The notes under the pieces were generated by a model that worked only from the letters and a program-made list of their open reading frames with translations, did no database searches and was not told the origin of the DNA. A stretch of 64,000 nucleotides of DNA from Saururus chinensis (taxonomy: Eukaryota; Streptophyta; Magnoliopsida; Piperales; Saururaceae). Positions 1 to 11,458 of this stretch are shown here, piece by piece. Position 1 is the first letter of the stretch. Each line of letters starts with the position of its first letter. Both the position numbers and the translations under genes were made by a program. The stretch is from positions 28,034,592 through 28,098,591 of the forward strand of contig CP141143.1 in NCBI GenBank assembly GCA_035235625.1. The letters run 5' to 3'.

Positions 1-661
1 CTCTAGCTCTAGAAGGTGGTGAACATCACCTCTCCTTAACTTGGGAAGTTTCACACTTCCAGTACTTGTAGACGACGGACAGAACTTTTCCACCCTAAGA
101 CATTTTTATCTCTATGTGCCCATAGGTGACTGATATACCTTTCTCCACGTGCATGCCTAGATATCAAACGAGTCCCGTGTTGCTCAAATTGCCGCAATTG
201 CATGGTCTCTCCCTTGCGATGCAGCGCAGCTCACGTGCCGCACTCTATCTCGGCAGCTTGGCTCAAGCTACTGACATTATGTATTTTGTCCTTTTCTTAA
301 TATTATTATTTTACTTAAATACAATTCAACTTCAAAATGCGATAACTTCTTATCCCGAAATCGGAATTGTTCGTTCTTAGTACTGATGGACTCGTATCGA
401 CAAGCCCTTGGAAACTAGACCACATGGGCAGGTTATTTAGTACTTTTTATGTAGGTCCCACCCATATGACACATTTCTCGAGATCGTAACTTTGGTTTAG
501 GCCTTTGTTCCGCGTGTTCCTTTATTTATTATCCTCGTTACTTCAAGCTCTACTTATATATTGGGATTGCATCCCCTAAAATCCATTGAAATTTAACTAA
601 AATTTCATGTAATTACACGTAACCCTCCGGGTTTAATGCAATCGGAATATGGGGTGTGACA
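1..661 (-). mobile_element. LTR fragment of a Ty3/gypsy element
   Basis: Read on the minus strand, this stretch starts at 661 with TGTCACACCCC, the usual beginning of Tekay/Del-type gypsy LTRs, and runs off the window edge. It directly follows a truncated gypsy reverse transcriptase, so it is the 3' LTR of a shortened element. The other end is outside the window, so LTR length, TSD and TATA box cannot be judged. The short plus-strand frame at 126-380 has no recognisable domain and is not called. Confidence 0.6.
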
Positions 662-1190
662 AAAAGGCATAACCAATAACTCATAATGCCCATAACATGT
701 CCGAAAAGTTGTCTTAGACACATCATAGGGTTGAATGTAGAGTTGATGGTAGCCTGACCTCAAGTCAATCTTAGATAACACTTGATCCTGTTGCAACTGA
801 TCAAACAAATCATCAATATGTAGAAAAGGATACTTATTCTTGATTGTTACCTAATTCAACATTCGGTAATCAATGTGAAACCTAAGGGAGTCATCTTTGT
901 TCCTGACGAAGAAACTAGTGTGCCCCAAGGAGATGCATTAGGCCTTATGTATCCCTTGTCCATCAAGTCTTGCATTGGAGCCTTTACCTCGTTTAATTCA
1001 ACTAGAGCCATGTGGTGATGAGCTTTACAAATTGGAATTGTGTCTTGAAGAAGATCAATGTTGAAATCAATCTCCCTCTCAAGAGGCAACCCCATCAAGT
1101 CAACTCAAAAGATATCTGCATACGTTGATACCACATGAATGGACTCAATAGGAGGTAGAGTCACACCCTTCACTAAGATACTTAGAAGAA
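662..1190 (-). pseudogene. Ty3/gypsy reverse transcriptase fragment
   Basis: Minus-strand translation gives the N-terminal half of a gypsy RT: a run with REIDFNIDL (about 1080-1050), the segment DLMDKGYIRPNASPWG, then after a frame change DLRSGYHQL and ending with VMPF. An intact element would continue GxTNAP and then YxDD, but the frame stops at VMPF and the next base is the first base of the LTR. The catalytic YxDD box, RNase H and integrase are all missing. Two frames are needed to read it, so it is dead. Lineage is probably chromoviral (Tekay/Del-like), judged from the RT wording and the LTR start. Confidence 0.75.
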
Positions 1191-2021
1191 AATCCACACA
1201 TCCACTAATGATCCATCCAATGACACTATAATTTAAAAAGCATGATAATTATTACATGATTATCATAAAATTGTAACATAACATACCTAATCTCGGAGCA
1301 CTGCTAACGTACTTGTTTTGGTAATGTATGTGTGGTTTTTTTAGGGCACATGTATATGGGCACCAAGTTGTCCTCCTTGTACTCCCAGGTGGAAGAGATG
1401 GCCTGAGATTACTTGGTTAGGGATGTGGAGAAGACCGCAAAGCTTTATCCTTCTAACAAAAAGTCGAGAAAGAAGTTTTTTGTTCATCACAAGATGGAAA
1501 AGTGGTAAGACAAGATGCTCACTCGTTTGACGGTTGATTTTAAGGTGATACCTAAGATAAAGCCAAATGATGAAGAGGCCCACTTGATCGGTGTCCCACG
1601 GCCTACTTTGAAGACCCATAAGAAGGCCAACACACAAACCACCAGCACATGTCAAAAGAGACTTTTTCTGGTAAGAACACATTGGCAGATGTGAGGCTAA
1701 TCTCAACCGGCCTCAAAAGTTATTAAAGGCTTTTTCATGCCCCAAGATGTTATGTTAAGGATTATTGATGTCGTGAAGGAGAAGACCTCCATCTATGGGT
1801 AGCAAGAGTGGAACACAAGCAGAGTGAAAGTGGGAAGCTATTGGGGCACTGGGAGAGATGATGGTATACCTTCTTGTTCTCATCTCTAGCATCCAATTGC
1901 CTCTAGGATGCGTCATGGTCTCATTGAGAGCCCCATACTCTGGAAACAATGCACTTGCTAGTTGTGAGAGAGGGAGAGGAAAGAAAGTGCATGAGAACAA
2001 AATGTCAAAGGAAATCTGCCA
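1191..2021. other. Unassigned; short coding-like stretch
   Basis: No complete gene. Plus-strand codons from about 1350 to 1705 read like old protein-coding DNA, lysine-rich and broken by stops at about 1407 and 1508, but I do not recognise the product. The minus-strand frames at 1341-1706 and 1755-2000 look like shadows. It could be part of the flanking gypsy remnant or an unrelated transposon gene. Confidence 0.3.
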
Positions 2022-2029
2022 CTCATAGT
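2022..2029. repeat. Left 8-bp TSD of hAT element
   Basis: CTCATAGT lies directly before the left inverted repeat and is repeated exactly at 3410-3417. An 8-bp duplication is the hallmark of hAT transposition. Confidence 0.85.
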
Positions 2030-3409
2030 TAAAGGTGCTAATGAGCCAAATTGAATTGAGTTTTCACCTCATATAGCTCAAACTCGAAGTCGGAATACTT
2101 GGCTCAACTCAACTCGAGGCTCAAACAAGATCGAGCTTACTAGCTCGAACTCAACTCGAACCAAAAGCATGAGCTCGAACTCATTCTATTATAATGGCAA
2201 GCCCAACTCAAATTAAGCTCAATCTATATATAAAAATAAACCTAATTTTGAATTCAAAATATCAAAGAAACATTCAATAAACAAATAAATCACATAGAAT
2301 GAGTTGATCTTTTAAAATTATATAAAAAGTTACAAATAAAAGTTAATACGTGTTCAGTTCAAACTTGCTCAAAGCCTCAAACTAGGCTGTACTCAAGCCT
2401 TGATGCTCCCATTGCTCTAATATAAATAATATCAAAATGTCATTATTAATTGAGCATGTATAAAAATGCAATAGCTAACTATATAATCAATGTTATCCCT
2501 TCTTTAAGATTTTACTTTCATGTTATGATCTACCCTCAATTTTGGTCTCAGTATGTGGCGAGATGTCATGGGTATGTTTACTTTTCATCCTTTGAATAAT
2601 TATTAACAAACAAATTACATTGTATTGGCAACAAGAAAGTTGAAGTCTTGGCGTCTTTAACCCATTTTAAATAAACATAACTTACCTTTATCTTATGAAA
2701 TAAAAAGAGACTTCCAAGTAAATGCTAAATTACTTTTAAAAAGTTATTGTAAAATTTTAATTTCTATGGATTCCAACATTAGTCTCTATATATATTTTGA
2801 AAAAATATATCATAATTTTTTTGACATGTAGAGATGGTAGATAATATTACCAATACATTTTGTCTGATGACTAGCATATAGTTTGATATGTAGTATAGTA
2901 TCTAGTATATCCCATCATTTACTATCTGTACTATATATGTATATACTTTATTAAATTAAATTTCTATGATACATCTAAATTTCAACATATATCACATGTG
3001 GACACACATGTATTATGTATCTTTAAAATTTTCAGTTATTAATCTCTCTCTATATACATATATACATACCCAATACATAAGATATTATATATATTACAAT
3101 GTATAAAATATAAATTTGTTGTATATGTATTTTGGGATTGACAATTGTGCATATTTTCAAATAAATTAATATATTTGTATGTATATTATAAAATATCTTT
3201 ATAATCTTCATTTGATTTCGAATTCGAGTCAAGAACAAGTCTAGTTTGAGCCAAGTTCTAGTTTTATTTGAGTCAAGTCAAGTTAAGTGAAGGTATGCTC
3301 AAGTTTAACTCGAAGATGTTCAAGGTTGAGTCGAGCTTGATCCGAGCGACTTCGAGTTAAGTCAAGGCACCCTTGTTCGACAAGATGGCTTGGCTCGTTA
3401 GCACCCCTA
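2030..3409. mobile_element. Non-autonomous hAT transposon, 1380 bp
   Basis: The ends are inverted repeats: left TAAAGGTGCTAATGAGCC (2030-2047) and, reading inward from the right, TAGGGGTGCTAACGAGCC (3409-3392), 15 of 18 identical. Both sides carry the 8-bp TSD CTCATAGT. The 150-200 bp inside each end are filled with short GAGCTCGA/CTCAACTCGA-type words in both orientations (2080-2180, 3230-3375); such subterminal repeats bind transposase in hAT elements. The core is A+T-rich and has no transposase. The 62-codon frame at 3050-3238 is low-complexity chance coding. The element must depend on a transposase encoded elsewhere. The perfect TSD points to a fairly recent insertion. Confidence 0.85.
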
Positions 3410-3417
3410 CTCATAGT
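3410..3417. repeat. Right 8-bp TSD of hAT element
   Basis: CTCATAGT, an exact copy of 2022-2029, directly follows the right inverted repeat. Confidence 0.85.
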
Positions 3418-4856
3418 CACAATGTCAAATCTACTTTTGAGTTATTTCCGGTAATGGGTGAAGTTGGATTCTATGGACTAAATGGATGTCAAGGCCCATT
3501 TCCCAATGCAATTTGCATAATGTATGAAATGGAGCCCATTTGAATCCCCCATTACATTGCTTACGCCAGCCAAGTCAATGTTGAAATGGCAAAACAAGTG
3601 TGAATTTGCATTCTCTTACGCATATACATGAGGTACTTAGAATTGTTGCGCACATCAAATTATAAGGTAATGTTTGTACTACATCATGTACAAATAATTC
3701 ATAATAGTATATTTTAAGGTTGACTAAAATGGAACTTTAAAAAGAAAAATTAAAATATATGCACAGTGGTGGATCCATGAATTTTAGCCAGAGTGGTAAA
3801 GAAATAACTAAGTCTAAAAGACTTTTGTTCTTACAAACAATGTTTAAAAGGATTTTTCTTAAATATTTTTCTATAAAAATAATATAATACTAAGACTTCA
3901 TTCTAGTTTTAATGAAAGATGCAACTCTAACTTTCTTTTGATAAAATTATCCCACATTTTTTGGTAGCAAAAAAATGACACCACATAAAATTTTGTTTTG
4001 AAGTATATTGTCCAGCAACACGAGCAACAAATATCATTGGGCCTTGTTAAATTGATGAATAAAATTACCAACAACATCAGAAGGCAAATTACCAAAGCAA
4101 AACAATTATAACATATGAAATAATTTTTTTTAAAGATTGAACATTAAAATACATGTGCTACGATGAAGATAAGTAACCTATAACTTCTCTCTACCTTATG
4201 CCTCTCCTTGATTGAAATTAGAACGTTTTATTTTTATTTGCAAAACATATGTTGGCCTCTCAATTTGACTTGAGAATAGAGATCACTATTGTATTTGTCA
4301 CGGGTGCAAAGATTTGCCTTACGTTCGCTCTCGTGATGGCCTAACCACACCTTGCAACCAGCAGCCAACTCTCTTCGACCTTCCCACTCGTATGCGTAAG
4401 GAGAAATGAGCAATCAACAACACAACGCTAACTCTAGTGCAACGGGGCTCCACCCTATGCTAAATTTGTCTAAGTTCATCAAAACAAGGCAGAGAGAGGA
4501 AAGGCTGAATCACCAAGGTCGAAATCTCTGCCATGGCTACTTGACACCCTCCCTTAAATAGCTCAGCCCAAGTCGAGTATGTCTACAACTAGGATATACA
4601 AAGTCCCACCCATATAAGAGTTTGCTCCCTGACCAACTCTCCTCCCATAGTCGGGTTGCCCCAACCTCAATTAGGATGCCCGACATCTCCGAGTCCAACT
4701 AGGAGTCCAGCGTCCTATGCCTTCACAGTGTCTAGTCTAATGAATTTGATATTCAATATGTGAAGAGTGAATGAATTAGAAATTCACTATTACCACACCT
4801 CAGGACACTGGTTTCTTCCATCAAAATCAATTAGCCTTGTCACATAAAACTCTAAC
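3418..4856. other. Unassigned flank upstream of the Tat element
   Basis: No gene. 3430-3600 is unique-looking and 3700-4250 is A+T-rich. From 4300 to 4760 the base composition rises and the text looks like an LTR or 5' untranslated region (for example CCCTCCCTTAAATAGC at 4547), but I find no matching copy at the 3' side of the Tat element and no primer-binding site. The gag region of that element is not recognisable here. Confidence 0.3.
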
Positions 4857-5798
4857 ATGCACCAAACATGGAAACAAACGAATTATAAAACAAAACAACA
4901 AAAAGTTGTCTGGTTTCAAGAGCCAGTTAAAAGAAGTTCACCTCTTCCTGATATAAGTGAGCCTTTGAATTATGACTTGATTGCTCAATTAGCAAATGTG
5001 CCTGCTAGGTTGACTATGTATGACTTGCTTCGATTGTCTCCTGAGATTAGGAAGACAGTTGTCAATGTGCTAATGGAAGCTGAAAAATATGCACCTCATG
5101 TCAACCGTGTTGAAATCAAAGGGGAGAAAGAAATATGTGAAAAGTGTCATGAAGTTAAGCTTGAAAATCTTCAAATAGTAATCACATTCTTAAAGGATGA
5201 TATGCTACTTGGAAACATAAAACATACAAGGCCACTGTATCATATGAGGTATAGTGGTCAAGTGGAACTGCGCCAAATTCAAATAAACCCAGGCTTTGTA
5301 ATTAATATTCTCCCAGTTCATACCTTGTTATACTTAGAAATCCCTATGAAGAGGCTTACTCCTACAATGACAAGTATTCAAGGATACGATGCAAATTCAC
5401 AAAAAGCTAAGGGAAAGATCCGCCTAAAATGTCATATTGGAAGTTTGAAGTTTGAAGTGACGTGTTATGTGATCAGCAATCAAACTTCCTACAACCTTTT
5501 GTTAGGCCGAACTTGGATACATTAAAACTTAGTGATCCCCTCAACACTTCACCAGTGCTTCAAGTATATTGGAAATAATAGAAAAATTCACCGAGTCTTT
5601 GCTGACAAGAAACCATTCAAAGGTGTTGAAGCTTACTTTGCTAACTCTATAATCTATGAAGATGATGATATTGAGGAATATGAAGACTCAAAAGCAATAG
5701 ATCTGCAAGGAACCAATGCAAGGTTTGTGAATGCTAAAGGAAAGTACATTGTACATGTAAATAAAAAGCCGTATTGTAAATACGTTGTAATGATGTAA
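4857..5798 (+). pseudogene. Tat-element protease region
   Basis: The frame starts in the gag-protease linker (LNYDLIAQLANVPARLTMYD, residues about 37-56) and runs into a retropepsin fold. The match to Tat proteases lies around GNIKHTRPLYHMRYSGQVEL, with QINPGFVINILP where the catalytic strand belongs, and ends YNLLLGRTWIH. The family catalytic site is an Asp followed by (S/N)GS; here it reads N-P-G-F, so the catalytic Asp is lost. A TAA at 5523-5525 interrupts the frame just after GRTWIH, and the same frame continues (STLHQCFKY) to 5798. Confidence 0.75.
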
Positions 5799-5906
5799 AG
5801 AAAACTGCTTCTAAAGATGATGTATCTCATGTATGTATGAATAAAAATTTATTTTCGAGGTATATTGCATCTTCTTCTGAAACAAAAACGTTTGTAGATC
5901 AACCGT

Positions 5907-6574
5907 TTGAAACTTGAAAATGATGATTTTTTGGAATTGGCCACTTATTTTGAGTTGCCTTTGACTCATTTGCATGCCTTTTTGTATATAAAAAATCTTG
6001 AGGGATCTACTTTCCTTGTACCAAAAAATGATAGTTCCAAGGAAATAATATTTCACCGAACTTCTACTCTTGATCAACTTTCAAGAGAGGAAACAAACTC
6101 AGAAAAACATGAACTTGAATTAGAAAACTATAGTTCAATTTCAAAAGACATTATGAAAAATATGGGTTACAACTTTGATTCTCGAGGTGGCCTCAACAAT
6201 GTTGTCGGGCCACCCCATTACAACCGTCTCTAATGTCAAAATGAAAAAATCCTTCTTTGCATGGCTTGGGATTCAAACCAAACTTTATTGACTTAACTTA
6301 GCAGAATGAAAGTGACAATGAATCATGCAAAACTTCAAGTTGGAACTCAAATGTGGATACTTGTGATTTCTTTGAATCACTTGAAATATTTAATCTTGAC
6401 ACAAAGTCTGTAAATATGGTCTCAATTGAATGTTATGAAAACAACAAGACTTATAATGATAAAAATAACGAAGCTAGTGATGTTGAAGAAGTCCAAGAAT
6501 ATGGAGTTGAGGAAGAAGTGAAAATTATTCCTCCTACCCAAGATGAGGTAAGAGAAGTAAATTTGGGTACATAA
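5907..6574 (+). pseudogene. Tat-element linker between protease and RT
   Basis: Two frames, 5907-6233 and 6353-6574, with a frame change between them. They fill the acidic, poorly conserved spacer that normally joins protease and RT in Tat polyproteins. The first holds the glycine-rich stretch DSRGGLNNVVGPPHYN; the second is rich in Glu and Asp. No domain is recognisable. The assignment rests on position and on the second frame matching that of the RT that follows. Confidence 0.5.
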
Positions 6575-6583
6575 GAACACCCA

Positions 6584-7768
6584 TTGCCTATCTTCCTTAG
6601 CACTGGTTTTACTATGAACGAGGCAGAATCTTTGATAAGTCTGCTTAAGGAATTTAAAGATGTGTTTTCTTGGAATCATACTGAAATGCCAGGATTAAGT
6701 CCGAAAGTTGTTGTTCATCATTTGAACATTAGGTCTGAGGTAAAACCTGTAAAACAAGCACAAAGAATGTTTAAACTTTCAATAATGCAAGAAAATGAAA
6801 AAGAACTTCAAAAGCTAAAGGAAGCCAGTTTCATTAGGAAAGAACAACACCCTGATTGGCTCGCCAATGTTGTACCAGTTATGATAAAGAATGTAAAAAT
6901 TTGTGTGTTCATCGATTTTAGAGACCTAAATGATGCATGTCCAAAAGATGAATTCTCATTACCAATCACAAAAATTTTAGTTGATGACACAACTGGTTAT
7001 GACCCTATGTCATTTATGGATGAATATTCTAGGTACAATCAAATAAAAATGAACCATGAAGATGAAAAACATATAGCATTCAGGATTCCTTTTGGTATTT
7101 ATTGTTACACTGTTATGCCATTTAGCTTAAAGAATGCTGGAGCAACATATCAAAGAGCTATGAAAAAAATATTTAAAGAACATTTACGTAAAAGAGTAGA
7201 GTGTTATGTTGATGATCATGTTGTCAAAAGCAAACATGCAAGTGATCACATAGAAAACCATCGTATGATCTTTAAAATTTTTAGAAAACACCAAATGAGG
7301 ATGAATCCTCTCAAATGCTTTCTAGAAGTGTCTTCTAGCAAATTTTTAGGATTCATTGTAACCAAAGATGGAATCATGGTGGATCCTGCAAAAATAAAAG
7401 CAATAATAGAAATGAGGCCACCAAGAAACTTGCGAGAGTTAAAGTGGCTTCAAGGGAGGTTAGCTTATATAAAAACATTTATTTCAAACTTATCTAGAAG
7501 ATGTCAACCATTCTCTCGATTGATGAAGAAAGGAGTAGACTTTGTTTGGGACAAAGCATGTGATAATGCCTTCAATGAGATCAAACGTTATCTTACTCAG
7601 CCACCAGTCTTAGCAGCACCCATCCAAGGTCGACTCTTTATCCTATATACAAAAGTTCTTGATCATTTACTTGGTGCAATGCCTGCACAGAAAAATGATG
7701 AAGGTAGAGAACAAGCCCTGTATTACTTGAGTCGAATGATGGTGGGGGCTGAGCATAGACATCCCTAA
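6584..7768 (+). pseudogene. Tat-element reverse transcriptase and first RNase H
   Basis: A 394-codon frame with the RT landmarks in order: FIDFRDLNDACPKDEF (about residue 110), SFMDEYSRYNQIKM (catalytic Asp kept, but Gly and Gly replaced by Glu and Arg), VMPFSLKNAGATYQRAM, and YVDDHVVKSKHASDH, an intact YVDD box. Then come KFLGFIV, the connection region FSRLMKKG, and the start of RNase H ending ALYYLSRMMVGAEHRHP. There the frame is cut by the solo LTR at 7766; the text resumes in register at 9202 with PIEKECLAL. This is the best preserved part of the element. It copies RNA into cDNA when intact. Confidence 0.85.
7761..7765. repeat. Left 5-bp TSD (ATCCC) of solo LTR
   Basis: ATCCC, repeated at 9197-9201. 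Counting one copy only, the RNase H reading frame continues across the insertion site. Confidence 0.8.
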
Positions 7769-9196
7769 TAAGTATGAAATATATATGTATTTTATATGTC
7801 TTTTTTCCTTATTTGCTAGTATATATTAGGTTAATTTAGTGTTAGTTATGGTTTATTTAGATTAAGATAATTATTAATATTTTAGTTTGATTATTAATTA
7901 ATTTTAGAAGTTATTAGTAGTTTAGACATGTATTTAAATCAAGTTGGGATTTTAATTATATTCTACATGTCTAAAATATAATATTTTAAAATTTGTAGGC
8001 AAAATGCGCTTATCAAGGTACTTGGACGATGTTTGGAATAATTCAAAATAGTCTTAACATGCTTTAAAGTGATTTTGATAATTTTTCGAAGTTATAAACA
8101 TGTTAGAAATTAATATGAACATGAAGAAAGAACTTAATGAACAGAATTGGACTGTCCAAAAAAACTGTCCAGATTGCGGAAACAATGTAGCCGATCAAAC
8201 GGGGCATTTTTATATCAAATGGCTAAACGTAATTTTGGAGAAAAATGCAGTATAAGCGATCGAATGGGCATGCAGGCCAATTGATCGGGATAATGCGCAA
8301 TTTCCTAGTTTTAGCCAAGTTTCAATCCTTTTCATATTGGACTTCTTTCTATGGTTCTTATGCCTATATAAAGACATATTTGGCTTAAAATTAAAGGATT
8401 CCGGTACATTTTTCGAAGAGAAAAAGAAAGAAAAACATGGAAGAGAACTCAGCTTTTAATGGATATTTAAGAGCTTCTTTCTACAATGGAAGGCTGGACC
8501 TTTCTTTTACTTAGGAGTTGATGAAGCTATAAATAAGTTTTAGTTTCTTTTATTTTTAATTTAGATTTCAGTTGTGAATGATGACAATTGTATGATAAAG
8601 ATTTCCTTCTTAATGGAAGAGCTTTTAATGTTTATTCAAGTCTATGTTGATTTATTGTTTTGTAGATGATAGATTGATGTAATTTTGATATTTTCATCAA
8701 TTCTAATTTATGTGATGTAGATGAAATGGTCATGCAATAGCTTTAATGTTTAGATAATTAATTAATTGGATGAGTTATACTAAGATTAGATGAGTCATGC
8801 CTATAGCTAGTTTAATGTAGATGATTCGTGCTATTGTCGAAGATAATTCATGCCATAAATTTAATTAATGATTATTTCTAAAGTAATTCTAGCTTGTAGC
8901 TGAGAATACTTGTTCATATTCACACTAGATTTAGATTAAAAGTTAAAGAATTATTACGGTTCTATAGTTGATTCAATTTCCTAAGTAAATTCTATCATAT
9001 TAATCTCTTGCTTTTAATTTAGTGATTATTTCTTTCGCTTAATTTTAATTTTAAGTTCTTTTTAGTTTTTAATCAACAAATTTCTCTTTTAAGATTTAGT
9101 AATAATTCATCCGTCCCTAAGGTTTGACAACCCATAAATATTTATCCTAGTACAATTACCTTGTACACTTGTAAATGGTTTAATTATAAACGATCA
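7766..9196 (+). mobile_element. Solo LTR (1431 bp) nested in the Tat RNase H
   Basis: Starts TAATAAGTATG and ends GTACACTTGTAAATGG...CGATCA, flanked by 5-bp TSDs. The family start is probably TG, with the second base mutated to A. A TATA box (TATATAAA) lies at 8365-8372, preceded by GATC-rich words at 8190-8280. The final 250 bp (a phrase like CCGTCCCTAAGGTTTGACAACCC, then a CTTGTACACTTG box) match the typical 3' end of long gypsy LTRs, which gives the plus orientation. There is no primer site, PPT or coding, so it is a solo LTR left by LTR-LTR recombination. Confidence 0.8.
8365..8372 (+). promoter_or_regulatory. TATA box of solo LTR
   Basis: TATATAAA, centrally placed in the solo LTR about 90 bp after the last GATCG word. 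Likely start of the R region. Inference from sequence only. Confidence 0.5.
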
Positions 9197-9201
9197 ATCC
9201 C
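9197..9201. repeat. Right 5-bp TSD (ATCCC) of solo LTR
   Basis: Exact copy of 7761-7765. The gypsy RNase H frame restarts immediately after it. Confidence 0.8.
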
Positions 9202-10080
9202 CCTATTGAAAAAGAATGTTTAGCACTCATGTTTGTAGTTGAGAAGCTAAGACAGTATTTATTGGGTCAGACAACATTCGTGGTATCTCGAGTCAATCCG
9301 CACAAAATTTTAATGATGAAGACAAGATCTCTTAATTCTCGATTGGCAAAATGGTCACATTTGTTATCACCCTATGATCTAGTTTATATTCCACAAAAAG
9401 CAGTAAAAGGTCAAGCATTAGCAAATTTTCTTACTGAGCACCCTTTGAAAGAAAGTTCAAAGGTACAAGAAGATTTACCTAATGAAGTTGTCTTCTGTGC
9501 AAGCCCCATAAAAGTTCAAGAAAGCATATTGCATATGTACTTTGACGGTGCATCAAGAACACATGATCAAAGACAAAATGTATCTGGAGTGGGTATTGCT
9601 TTTATCACACTAGAAAAATACATGATACCACATGCATTTTTGCTAACACAACTATGCTCCAACAAAATGGCTGAATACATGACGCTAATTATTGGAATGC
9701 AGTTGGCACATGAATTACAAATAAAATCTCTCTCAGCCTTTGGGGATTCACAATTAGTCGTCAATCAGATGAAAAGGATTTTTGAAGTAAGAAAACCTAA
9801 ACTTTTACCTTATCATTCAATGGCTAAAAAATTAGTAAAATTATTTGTTAATTTTGACATATAACACATAGTGAGGTCAAAGAATGTTAAAGCAGATGCT
9901 CTTACAACACTAGCCACCTCTATGACATTATTAGAAGGACAAAATATTGGGGTTTCTATATTTGAGAAAGGATTGCTACCCAATGAATTTGAACTACTAA
10001 GTGAAAGTAACAACATAGAGCAAATTTCATTTGACTTTGAGCCTGATGATTGGCATTCCCCTCTGATTGATTTTGCCTGA
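9202..10080 (+). pseudogene. Tat-element RNase H end plus second (archaeal-type) RNase H
   Basis: First comes the end of the standard RNase H (PIEKECLAL, then KLRQYLLGQTTFVVSRVNP, LAKWSHLLSPYDLVYIPQKA). From about 9535 a second RNase H begins: MYFDGASRTH (Asp), NKMAEYMTLI (Glu), AFGDSQLVVNQM (Asp) and VKADALTTLAT (Asp), so all four DEDD acidic residues can be found. This dual RNase H is diagnostic of the Tat lineage. One TAA at 9862-9864 splits the frame between the third and fourth acidic residues and fits a CAA-to-TAA change. The frame ends at a TGA at 10078. Confidence 0.8.
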
Positions 10081-11290
10081 CATAACATCTTACCCCAAGA
10101 CCCATCGAAGGCTACAAGCATCAGGCGCTGAGCCCCAAAGTTTTATTATGATGCAAAAAAAAAATGTTGTACTGAAAGTCTTATGATGAAATTTTACGAA
10201 GGTGCTTGTCACAAAAAGAAGCTCAAAAAAGTGATCCAAGAAATCCATGATAGCATTTGTGGAGCTCACCAGCCTGGTCCAAAATTGCAAGATAGGATAA
10301 AAAAGTTGGGATATTACTGGTCTACCATGATAAAGATTGCATGGAATATGCTAAGAAATGTCAAGCATGCCAATATACGCAAACTTGATACATCAAGCAC
10401 CTAAATTCTTGTACCCTACAACTGCTTCTTGGCCTTTTGAAACATGGGGAATGAATATCATAGGTCCAATTACCCCTATCTTATCTAAAGGTCATAGGTT
10501 TATAATCACAGTCACTGACTATTTCTCAAAATGGGCAGGCTACAGCACTTCATGAAATAAAAATGAAAGATGTATTAAAATTCTTGAAGACTTATATTAT
10601 TTATAGGTTTGGAGTCCCGAGAAGATTTGTGCATGACAACGGACCTCAATTTGCAAACTATAAATTTTACCAATTCTGTGCAAAGTATGACATTGAGAAT
10701 GTAGCCTCAACTACATACAATCCTGCTGCTAATGGGCTTGCTGAAGCTTTCAATAAGACTATATGTAAACTCTTAAAGAAAGTAATTTCAAAGAACAAAA
10801 GGGATTGGCACGAAAAGTTGCTAGAAGTATTATGGGCTTATCGCACCACAGTTCGAAATGCAACTCAAGCGACACCTTTCTCCCTTGTTTATGGATGTGA
10901 AGAAGTTTTACCCTTAGAAATTCAAATCTTATCATTGAGAGTGGCTTTAGGAAATCAATTAACAAATGATGAGAATATCAAACTATGCCTGCAAGAAATA
11001 GAAATTATTAACCAAAAAAGGCTACAAGCCCAACAAACTACAGAGTTGTATCAGACAAGGATGATTGGGGCTTTCAATAAAAAAAGTTAAACGAAGATCT
11101 TTCAAGAAGGGCGATTTGGTGCTTGTTAAACGACCTATAGTTTTCACGCATAAGTCAAAGGGCAAGTTTGAACCCAAATGGGAAGGGTCGTATGTTGTTG
11201 AAACCATCTATTCAAATAGAGCCTACTGACTCTTGATGTAAGAAGGTGATCAGTGTTTGCTACCAATCAATGGGAAATTTTTGATGGGTC
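10081..11290 (+). pseudogene. Tat-element integrase
   Basis: The zinc-binding part lies at 10183-10400 (EIHDSICGAHQPGPKLQDRI, YYWSTM, CQ.NAN-like end; the Cys pair is damaged). The core follows in another frame: ASWPFETWGMNIIGPITP, TDYFSKWA, then after a frame change VPRRFVHDNGPQF and NPAANGLAEAFNKT. The first catalytic Asp (WGxDxxGP in the family) is Asn here (GAT to AAT); the second Asp (HDNG) and the Glu (LAEAFNKT) remain. After 11090 a further frame change leads to FKKGDLVLVKRPI and a final INGKFL. Three frames, internal stops and a lost catalytic residue make it inactive. Confidence 0.8.
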
Positions 11291-11322
11291 AAAAATTGTT
11301 GAAACCGTCTATTCAATGGCTT

Positions 11323-11324
<2 letters not shown>

Positions 11325-11387
<63 letters not shown>
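11325..11387. repeat. (TA)n(TG)n microsatellite
   Basis: About 9 TA units followed by about 22 TG units, directly after the end of the integrase. It makes the spurious Tyr-Ile/Cys-Val and Thr-His frames on the two strands. A likely length-polymorphic marker. Confidence 0.9.
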
Positions 11388-11388
<1 letters not shown>

Positions 11389-11458
11389 AAGGGGGGGAGG
11401 GGTAAGCAAAGCTTATTATCTTCACTCTTCAATTTAACGATTTTTTTTTTCAAAAGAA

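Noticed and set aside
3050..3238. 62-codon frame inside the hAT element as a transposase remnant
   Set aside because: Only Ile/Tyr/Asn from A+T-rich DNA; no hAT or BED motif.
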